A stretch of DNA of 38,739 bases, taken from an uncultured Eubacteriales bacterium. Its GTDB lineage: Bacteria; Bacillota; Clostridia; Oscillospirales; CAG-272. Each line of letters begins with the position of its first letter. Position 1 is the stretch's first letter. The DNA is taken from assembly GCA_934462825.1 (NCBI GenBank), contig CAKSIP010000012.1, positions 1 to 38,739 of the forward strand, given 5' to 3'. Under the pieces are notes generated by a model. It was not told the DNA's origin. It saw only the letters and a program-made list of their open reading frames with translations, and did no database searches. The translations under genes were made by a program, and so were the position numbers. Below are positions 32,994 through 38,739 of the stretch, piece by piece.

Positions 32994-34004
32994 ATGAATA
33001 CTTATACACTTTTGAAGGATTTGATGTGTTGCCCCTCCGTTTCCGGGCGGGAAACGAAAATTATGGAAAAAATCCGTGGCTATATTGCTCCGCTGACCGA
33101 TACTTGCCGAACCGATGCTCTCGGCAACCTGATTGCGCTGAAAAAAGGCAACGGCCAAGAGGAAACAAAAAAGAAGCTGATACTTTGCGCCCATATGGAT
33201 GAGATCGGATTTATTGTCACTTTCGTGGAAAACAACGGATATATCCGGGTGGCTCCTGTGGGCGGAATCCATTTTGTTGCCGCAGCCTATGCTCCCGTGG
33301 TTTCCGAAAACGGTGTTTGCGGCGTGCTGGCCCCGGACGCCGGAACGCCGGTTACGGAACTCGGTGCCGAAAAGGTCTTTGTGGATATTGGCGCACGCAA
33401 CAAAAAGGAAGCGGAACGAAAAGTGAAAATCGGCGACTTTTTTGTGCTGGAGCCGTATGCCAAAAAGCTGTGCGGAACCCGTGTTTGCGGACGCCCGTTT
33501 GACGATCGCGTGGGGTGCGCGGTTCTGATTCGGATTGCCGAGCAGCTGAAAGACTGCGAATTGGAAAATGATGTTTATTTCGTCTTTTCTGTGCAGGAGG
33601 AGGTTGGTTGCCGCGGCTCCAAGCCGGCCGCCTTCTCGGTTATGCCCGATGTAGCTTTGGCCGTTGACGTCACGGGAACCGGCGATATACCGGGGGCAAA
33701 GCCCATGGCCTGCGCCGTTGGCGATGGCGCCGCGATTAAACTCAAAGACAACTCGGTGATTTGCGACGGCGAAACGGTTGCCCGCCTGACAAAGCTCGCC
33801 AAAGAAAATCAGATTCGTCACCAGCATGAAATCTTGCGAGCCGGAGGAACGGATGCCGGCTCCATGCAGATGGCGGGCAACGGTTGCCGCGCCGCCGCTC
33901 TTTCCATTCCTTCGCGCTATATCCATTCGGGTGCGGAAGTGATTGATCTGGCGGACGCCGAGGCTTGCGTTGCGCTGGCCGTTGCCTTTGCCAAAACATT
34001 ATAA
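32994..34004 (+). CDS. M42-family metallo-aminopeptidase paralogue 3
   Basis: A 336-residue M42 peptidase with the most orthodox active site of the three: H67 and D69 (AHMDEIGFIV), D170 (PFDDRVGC), E202/E203 (QEEVGCRGS), D225 (AVDVTGTGD) and the histidine of RYIHSGAE. The GGTDAGSMQMAGNG loop is also conserved. It lies 114 bp after paralogue 2. That gap holds a repetitive A-rich segment, a bulged hairpin (AGCTTTGCC / GGCAAGCT) and a possible 16-codon leader whose TGA overlaps this gene's ATG. Its own ribosome binding site (CGGAAAAATT) is weak. Confidence 0.95.
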   Translation: MNTYTLLKDLMCCPSVSGRETKIMEKIRGYIAPLTDTCRTDALGNLIALKKGNGQEETKKKLILCAHMDEIGFIVTFVENNGYIRVAPVGGIHFVAAAYAPVVSENGVCGVLAPDAGTPVTELGAEKVFVDIGARNKKEAERKVKIGDFFVLEPYAKKLCGTRVCGRPFDDRVGCAVLIRIAEQLKDCELENDVYFVFSVQEEVGCRGSKPAAFSVMPDVALAVDVTGTGDIPGAKPMACAVGDGAAIKLKDNSVICDGETVARLTKLAKENQIRHQHEILRAGGTDAGSMQMAGNGCRAAALSIPSRYIHSGAEVIDLADAEACVALAVAFAKTL

Positions 34005-34037
34005 GCGGGAAAATATAAGGGGATATAAGCAAGAAAA

Positions 34038-35303
34038 ATGAAGTGGAACGAAAAATTGCTGGCTCTGTCCGACGAAGCGGAACATGCGTTGCGCGATATT
34101 TTTGCGGATGTGGATCGGATTGAGCTGGAAAACACCGAGCGAATTCTTACTGCCTTCCGCGACCACCGTGTATCGGACGCGATGATGGAATCCACAAGCG
34201 GTTATGGCTATGATGATAAGGGACGGGAAACCTTGGACTTGATTTGGGCCGATGTGATGGGCGCGGAGGCGGCTCTTGTGCGTCATTCCATCGTCAACGG
34301 AACGCAAGCGCTGACGATTGGCCTGTTTGGCCTGCTTCGTCCCGGTGATATTTTGTTTTCCGTGGCGGGAAAGCCCTATGATACGCTGGAGCAGGTGATT
34401 GGAATTTCCGGAGAACCCGGAAACGGATCGCTAAAGGACTTCGGCGTGGAGTATAAACAGGCCGAATTGACGGAAACCGGATTTGACTATGAGGCGATGG
34501 CAAGCGTGCTTCGTGACAATCCGGGCAAAGTAAAGGTGGTGTTTATTCAACGGTCGAAGGGATACCTGAACCGAAAAACACTGACGGTTTCTCAGATCGG
34601 CGAGGCAGTGGCCTTTGTGAAAAAACAGTCGCCGGATACCTTTGTCGTCATTGACAACTGCTACGGAGAATTTGTGGAAACGATAGAGCCGACGATGTTC
34701 GGTGCCGATTTGATCATTGGCTCTCTGATTAAAAATCCCGGAGGCGGCATGGCGGAATCGGGCGGCTACCTGGCCGGAAGCCGCCGCGCCGTCGAGCTTG
34801 CCTCGTATCGCTTGACATCGCCGGGCACGGGCGGAGAAGTCGGCGCTACGCTCGGACAGAATAAAAACCTTTATAAAGGACTTTTTTATGCGCCTCATAC
34901 CACGGCGCAGGCTATCAAAACCGCACATTTTGCCGCCTATATTTTTGAAAGGCTTGCCTTGCCGGTGGAACCGCGCTGGAACGAACGGCGTTCCGATATA
35001 ATTCAAACCGTAATTACACAAAATGCGGATCGCTTGTGCGCTTTTTGCCGAGGCATCCAGGCCGGCTCGCCCATCAACGCCTTTGTGACTCCGATCCCGT
35101 GGGATATGCCGGGATATTCGGATCAGGTGATTATGGCCGCCGGAGGATTTACGCAAGGCTCCTCGATTGAGCTTTCGGCCGATGGCCCCCTGCGCCCGCC
35201 CTATACGGCCTTCTTCCAGGGCGGATTGACCTTTCAAAGCGGCAAGCTCGGTATCTTGTCTGCCGCGCAGGAAATGCTGAACAGCGGCTTAATCCAAATC
35301 TGA
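34038..35303 (+). CDS. Methionine gamma-lyase-family PLP protein (YnbB/aluminium-resistance type)
   Basis: A 421-residue fold-type I PLP enzyme of the family often labelled 'aluminium resistance protein' or methionine gamma-lyase family (YnbB). K232 in GSLIKNPGGG is the expected Schiff-base lysine. Other conserved blocks are STSGYGYDDKGRETLD, VRHSIVNGTQAL, FSVAGKPYDTLE, VVIDNCYGEFVE and TPIPWDMPGYSDQVIMAAGGFTQGSS (given in part). Substrates are poorly established; carbon-sulfur lyase activity is only suggested by the family. It starts 34 bp after the third peptidase and may belong to the same transcript. No clear ribosome binding site is seen close to the ATG. Confidence 0.9.
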   Translation: MKWNEKLLALSDEAEHALRDIFADVDRIELENTERILTAFRDHRVSDAMMESTSGYGYDDKGRETLDLIWADVMGAEAALVRHSIVNGTQALTIGLFGLLRPGDILFSVAGKPYDTLEQVIGISGEPGNGSLKDFGVEYKQAELTETGFDYEAMASVLRDNPGKVKVVFIQRSKGYLNRKTLTVSQIGEAVAFVKKQSPDTFVVIDNCYGEFVETIEPTMFGADLIIGSLIKNPGGGMAESGGYLAGSRRAVELASYRLTSPGTGGEVGATLGQNKNLYKGLFYAPHTTAQAIKTAHFAAYIFERLALPVEPRWNERRSDIIQTVITQNADRLCAFCRGIQAGSPINAFVTPIPWDMPGYSDQVIMAAGGFTQGSSIELSADGPLRPPYTAFFQGGLTFQSGKLGILSAAQEMLNSGLIQI

Positions 35304-35431
35304 CGTTTCGTTGGCTCATTCGCTTGTCGGTTGCAGGCGGCCGCCGGTCGAAACAAAAAACACAATTCATAACAGAAAAAAAGACTTTCATTTCCCATTT
35401 TCAAAATTTTCGGAATCTATCAAGGAAAGGG

Positions 35432-35451
35432 CGCTTCCTTTGCCGGAAGCG
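35432..35451 (+). promoter_or_regulatory. Small hairpin covering the only ribosome-binding-like site of the lipoprotein gene
   Basis: CGCTTCC (35432-35438) pairs exactly with GGAAGCG (35445-35451) around a 6-base loop. The paired GGAAG is the nearest purine-rich site to the ATG at 35463, so folding could limit translation. The rest of the 159-bp gap (35304-35462) shows no definite promoter. Confidence 0.35.
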
Positions 35452-35462
35452 ATGGATTTATC

Positions 35463-35987
35463 ATGAAAAAAATAATCTCCGTTCTTTGTTTGCTCGGTTT
35501 GCTGGCCGGGTGCTTGTGCCTTTTTACAGGGTGCAAACGGGATGACTCGGTGCCGGACGGAATGAAAAACGTCGCCGGAAAACAGGATCCGTATTGTTTT
35601 TATGTGCCGCAAAGCTGGGTAACCAATTCCAACGGGATTGTCGGTGCCTATTACAGCGTCGGCGATCCTTCCAATGTTTCGGTCATGGCATATGGCGGGC
35701 AATTTGCCTCCTCGGCCGATTATTGGAAAGATTTTACCACTCGCGCCGCCACGGTGTTTTCTTCTTTTGAAATCGTGGAGGAAAATATTTCCCGCTTGAT
35801 TTCCGGCAAAGCCGCTTTGCAGTACGTGTATAAAATGACACTGGACGGCGTGCGCTACCAGTGCATGCAGACGGTTGTGGTTTATAGCAATATGATGTAT
35901 GTGATCACTTATACGGCGACGGAGGATCTGTACAATACGCACGCAGACGAGGTCGGAAAAATGCTCGATCACTTTGTGTTTCTGTGA
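35463..35987 (+). CDS. Small lipoprotein with PsbP-like domain
   Basis: A 174-residue exported lipoprotein. The N-terminus MKKIISVLCLLGLLAGC is a classic lipobox with C17 as the likely acylated residue; FTGC at 24 is an alternative. The remainder reads like a PsbP/Mog1-type alpha-beta domain. FYVPQSWVTNSNGIVGAYYS opens it, then SNVSVMAYGG, SADYWKDF, a central SGKAALQYVYKM, and VVYSNMMYVITYTATEDLYN, closing with a MLDHFVFL helix/strand. Bacterial members of this fold are common lipoproteins of unknown role. It is probably anchored on the outer face of the cytoplasmic membrane. Its stop codon overlaps a possible GTG start of the cysteine desulfurase gene. Confidence 0.8.
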   Translation: MKKIISVLCLLGLLAGCLCLFTGCKRDDSVPDGMKNVAGKQDPYCFYVPQSWVTNSNGIVGAYYSVGDPSNVSVMAYGGQFASSADYWKDFTTRAATVFSSFEIVEENISRLISGKAALQYVYKMTLDGVRYQCMQTVVVYSNMMYVITYTATEDLYNTHADEVGKMLDHFVFL

Positions 35988-36016
35988 GCGAAACCCGGAG
36001 AGGCTTGGAAAATAAC

Positions 36017-37183
36017 ATGATCTATCTTGACAACAGTGCCACAACGGCTTTGTGTGAGCCGGCCAAAAGCGCTATGCAAAAGGCCGTGGAAAATTATGCC
36101 AACCCGTCCTCCCTGCATAATGCCGGGCTGGCGGCACATAAAATATTGGTAGACGCACGGGAAGCGGTCGGTATCTCTCTGGGCGTGAAAAATCCGGGAC
36201 GGGAGCACGGACAAATCTTTTTCGTGAGCTGCGGCACGGAGGCGAATAATACCGCCATTTTCGGAACCGTATATGCAAAAAAGCGCCGCCTGTCCAATCG
36301 GATTCTTTCCACGGATAGTGAGCATCCCTCGGTAGAAAACACATTGCGTCGGTTGGAAAGCGACGGATTTGAAGTGATCCGAATTTCAACGCGCGGAGGC
36401 GTGCTGGACTTTGCGGCCTATGAAAAGGCTTTGGAAATTCCGCCCTGCCTTGTTACTATGATGCTGGTCAATAACGAGACGGGCGCTGTGTATGACGTAG
36501 CACGCGCTTTTGCTATGGCAAAAGCGGCTTGCCGGGACACCGTGACGCATTGCGACGCGGTGCAGGGGTATATGAAGGTGAAATTTACCCCGATGGAGCT
36601 TGGAGCCGACCTTTTAACGGTGAGCGCGCATAAGATTCACGGCCCCAAAGGAACCGGCGCTTTGTATGTCAGCGCACCGGTGCTGACCGGCAAAAAACTT
36701 TTGCCGCTCTTGTGCGGAGGCGAGCAGGAAAGCGGGTATCGTCCCGGTACGGAAAATATGGTTGGAATTGCTGGCTTCGGTGCCGCGGCAACGGCCGCGA
36801 GGCAAAATTTTTCGGCCGCCGAGCAAACCATGCGGGCCTTGCGGGAAAAGACCATCGCCGATTTGTCCGCGCTGGGCGTGCAAATCAATCAGCCCGAAGG
36901 CCGGGTGGCACCGCACATTGTCAGCGCTACCCTCCCCGATATAAAAAGCGAAACCATGCTTCATTATCTGTCGAACCGGGGCATTTGCGTTTCCAGCGGA
37001 TCGGCCTGCTCCTCCCATGCGCGCCGTGTAAGCCCAACGCTTAGGGCGTTCGGATTGACGGATCATGAAGCCGATTGCACCTTGCGCATCAGTCTGTGCG
37101 AATATAACACAGAAGAAGAAATCCATAGGCTCTGCGATGCGGTCAAGGCAGGCATGGAAACACTGATTCGTATGAAGAAATGA
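36017..37183 (+). CDS. Cysteine desulfurase (NifS/IscS family)
   Basis: A 388-residue PLP enzyme that takes sulfur from cysteine for iron-sulfur clusters or tRNA thiolation. The start is MIYLDNSATT, followed by NPSSLHNAGL, SCGTEANN, SEHPSVENTL and VNNETGAVYD. K206 in SAHKIHGPKG binds PLP. C331 in SSGSACSSH is the persulfide cysteine on a long loop, as in the NifS/IscS group. YRPGTENM is also conserved. A GTG at 35984 overlapping the lipoprotein stop (GTGA) is an alternative start, but the family begins at the ATG. No IscU, SufU or ThiI gene adjoins it, so the sulfur acceptor is unknown. Confidence 0.94.
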   Translation: MIYLDNSATTALCEPAKSAMQKAVENYANPSSLHNAGLAAHKILVDAREAVGISLGVKNPGREHGQIFFVSCGTEANNTAIFGTVYAKKRRLSNRILSTDSEHPSVENTLRRLESDGFEVIRISTRGGVLDFAAYEKALEIPPCLVTMMLVNNETGAVYDVARAFAMAKAACRDTVTHCDAVQGYMKVKFTPMELGADLLTVSAHKIHGPKGTGALYVSAPVLTGKKLLPLLCGGEQESGYRPGTENMVGIAGFGAAATAARQNFSAAEQTMRALREKTIADLSALGVQINQPEGRVAPHIVSATLPDIKSETMLHYLSNRGICVSSGSACSSHARRVSPTLRAFGLTDHEADCTLRISLCEYNTEEEIHRLCDAVKAGMETLIRMKK

Positions 37184-37220
37184 TTTTGACGGCAGAATTA
37201 CAGAATCGAAAGGAAGAACG

Positions 37221-37583
37221 ATGATGAAAACAATTGGCAATATTCTTTGGCTTGTTTTAGAGGGATTTTGGATGGCAATCGCGTGGTCTTTGTGCGGCCT
37301 TTTGCTTTGCATAACGATTATCGGCATCCCCTTTGGCGTGCAGTGCTTCAAAATTGCAGGCTTTGTCTTATGGCCGTTTGGTCATGAAATCCGTTACGGC
37401 GGAAAAACCGGAAAATTTCTGTTGAATCTTTTGTGGATTCTTCTGTTCGGCTGGGAGCTTGCCCTTGGTGCATTGATGATGGGCCTTTTGTGGTGCATTA
37501 CGATCATCGGGATTCCCTTCGGAAAGCAGAGCTTTAAGTTGGCAAAGCTTGCCTTTATGCCGTTTGGCTCCGAAATTGTCTGA
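37221..37583 (+). CDS. yccF: YccF-family membrane protein
   Basis: A 120-residue inner membrane protein made of two similar halves. Each contains CITIIGIPFG-x-Q-x-FK followed by a PFG-x-E block (about 31-56 and 90-118), the YccF (DUF307) duplication. Each half has a hydrophobic stretch long enough for one or two spans. The function is unknown in the family. AAGGA lies 6 bases before the first of two adjacent ATG codons. It lies 37 bp after the cysteine desulfurase gene, with 114 A-rich bases before the kinase gene. Confidence 0.93.
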   Translation: MMKTIGNILWLVLEGFWMAIAWSLCGLLLCITIIGIPFGVQCFKIAGFVLWPFGHEIRYGGKTGKFLLNLLWILLFGWELALGALMMGLLWCITIIGIPFGKQSFKLAKLAFMPFGSEIV

Positions 37584-37697
37584 TAAGCAAAGAGCGGAGA
37601 TTCTGCGCGACAGCCGCTTGAAAAAAGGAAAATAACAAAGTAAATAACAAACGAAAAAATCAAGAGAAACATTGAAAACAGGAAAGGGGTTCTCTGT

Positions 37698-38660
37698 ATG
37701 AGTCATCTTCAAAATGTGAAAAAGATCCTTTGTGTCGGGAGCGTCACAGTTGATATTATTATTCAACACGCTTCCACCGTTCCGCCTCCCGGAACGCTTC
37801 GCTCCGTAGAAAATATTACTTCTCATGTGGGCGGTTGTGCAGCTAACGCTGTAGCCGATCTGGCCAAACTCGGACTTCCCGTGGCGATCTCCTGCTTGGT
37901 GGGAAACGATATGTTTGGGGATTTTGTAAAAAAGACGCTTTCCGATTACGGCGCCGATGTCAGAGGCATTGCTTCCTCGGATCGTGTGAAAACAACGGTT
38001 TCCGTGGTGTGCCTGCACGAATCGGGCGAGAGAAGCTTTCTGTACAATCCCGCTTCTTCGTCGGCCTTTACCGATACCGATATTTCCGATGCACTTTTGG
38101 ATGAGTGCGATATTGTGTTTGTGGCCGGAGCTTTACTTCTTTCTTCGTTTGACGGAACCCCCTGCGCCCGCTTTTTGAGGAAGGCAAGAGAAAAGGGCAA
38201 GATGACGGTGCTGGATACCGCATGGGATTTTGATGATGTGTGGCTTCCCAAAATTCAGGAGGCTTTGCCGGAGCTTGACGTGTTTATGCCGAGCTATGAT
38301 GAGGCAACCCGTTTCAGCGGCGAAACCGATCCTTTTGCGATGGCGGCCAAGCTGCATGCGCTCGGCCCGAAAAATGTCATTATAAAATTGGGCAAGGACG
38401 GCGCTTTGTTGTCCTTTGACGGCGAAAAACCGTACATTCTGCCTACATATACTGCTTTTAAGGCTGTGGATAGCACCGGCGCGGGGGATAGCTTCTGCGC
38501 AGGCTTTTTGGCCGGTCAGGCCATGGGCTGGGATGTGCGCCGCTCGGCCGAATTTGCCAATGCCGTGGCGACACATTGTATCATGGCCGTAGGTGCGTCT
38601 ACCGCGATTCCTACGGTAGAAAAAGTGCTTGAATTTATGGATACCCATCAGATTGGATAA
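37698..38660 (+). CDS. PfkB-family carbohydrate kinase
   Basis: A 320-residue ribokinase-type sugar or nucleoside kinase. The N-terminal VGSVTVDIIIQ and HVGGCAANAVADLAKLG (signature 1) form the substrate side. The ATP side has DVFMPSYDEATRFSG, IIKLGKDGALL and signature 2 STGAGDSFCAGFLAG, with D264 as catalytic base. A lid-like segment KTTVSVVCLHESGERSF is present. The substrate (ribose, fructose, 2-keto-3-deoxygluconate, adenosine and others) cannot be fixed by eye. AAAGGGG lies 8 bases before the ATG. No transporter or isomerase for a sugar pathway is within the window; the right edge follows 79 bp later. Confidence 0.93.
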   Translation: MSHLQNVKKILCVGSVTVDIIIQHASTVPPPGTLRSVENITSHVGGCAANAVADLAKLGLPVAISCLVGNDMFGDFVKKTLSDYGADVRGIASSDRVKTTVSVVCLHESGERSFLYNPASSSAFTDTDISDALLDECDIVFVAGALLLSSFDGTPCARFLRKAREKGKMTVLDTAWDFDDVWLPKIQEALPELDVFMPSYDEATRFSGETDPFAMAAKLHALGPKNVIIKLGKDGALLSFDGEKPYILPTYTAFKAVDSTGAGDSFCAGFLAGQAMGWDVRRSAEFANAVATHCIMAVGASTAIPTVEKVLEFMDTHQIG

Positions 38661-38702
38661 AAAAGGGCTTGGATCTCTTTTTCGCGCGTCTGTATTAAAG
38701 GG

Positions 38703-38739
38703 AGTGCCAGAAAAACTCAGGATGAGTTTTTCTGGCACT
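38703..38739. terminator. Perfect hairpin at right edge, likely terminator
   Basis: Arms 38703-38719 and 38723-38739 are exact inverse complements (17 bp) around the loop GGA. The stem may extend past the window, since AAAGGG precedes it and a CCCTTT tail would complete the pattern of the 26.3-kb terminator. It lies about 43 bp after the sugar-kinase stop. Confidence 0.8.

Overview
The window looks like a chromosomal segment of a low-to-mid G+C Firmicute, most likely Clostridia (possibly an uncultured gut lineage). The evidence is a long Firmicutes-type SRP RNA upstream of dnaX-ybaB-recR, the AddAB recombination nuclease in place of RecBCD, a class B sortase, an S-layer-homology surface protein, purine-rich Shine-Dalgarno sites and near-consensus sigma-A promoters. 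I see no phage, insertion sequence, CRISPR array, plasmid gene or defence system.

Region 1 (about 300-15,500) is mostly on the minus strand. It holds a DUF3810-type membrane metallopeptidase-like protein and an RluA-family pseudouridine synthase. These are separated from a plus-strand cadherin-like/SLH surface protein by a divergent promoter region. Next comes the conserved block SRP RNA-dnaX-ybaB-recR, read leftward and closed by a hairpin terminator. Upstream of it lie addA, addB and a short QueG-like iron-sulfur protein, also read leftward.

Region 2 (15,700-26,330) is on the plus strand. It has an HtrA-type membrane-anchored protease, an OmpR-family response regulator with its histidine kinase, sortase B, an RlmA-like rRNA methyltransferase and a family 2 glycosyltransferase. 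HtrA next to a two-component pair suggests cell-envelope stress control. A tRNA-Ser(GGA) unit with its own promoter and terminator follows. Then come an uncharacterised glycoside-hydrolase-like protein under its own promoter, an unknown polytopic membrane protein and an EamA-type transporter.

Region 3 (26,330-28,990) is on the minus strand: a YbaK-type aminoacyl-tRNA deacylase followed by a GyrB/ParE-type topoisomerase subunit with no GyrA/ParC partner beside it. It is bounded by a perfect 21-bp-stem bidirectional terminator and by a divergent promoter pair.

Region 4 (29,000-38,739) is on the plus strand: murD with a strong promoter, three successive M42 metallo-aminopeptidase paralogues, a PLP-dependent methionine gamma-lyase-like (YnbB family) protein, a small lipoprotein, a cysteine desulfurase, a YccF membrane protein and a PfkB-family sugar kinase. 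A second perfect hairpin at the right edge shares its inner stem with the terminator at 26.3 kb.

Most of the window is ordinary housekeeping DNA. The points most worth a second look are the unclassified glycoside-hydrolase-like protein, the divergent M42 trio, a possible regulator box ahead of htrA, the shared-core hairpins, and 8-bp purine-rich tandem repeats between genes. No function is claimed beyond what family resemblance read by eye supports.
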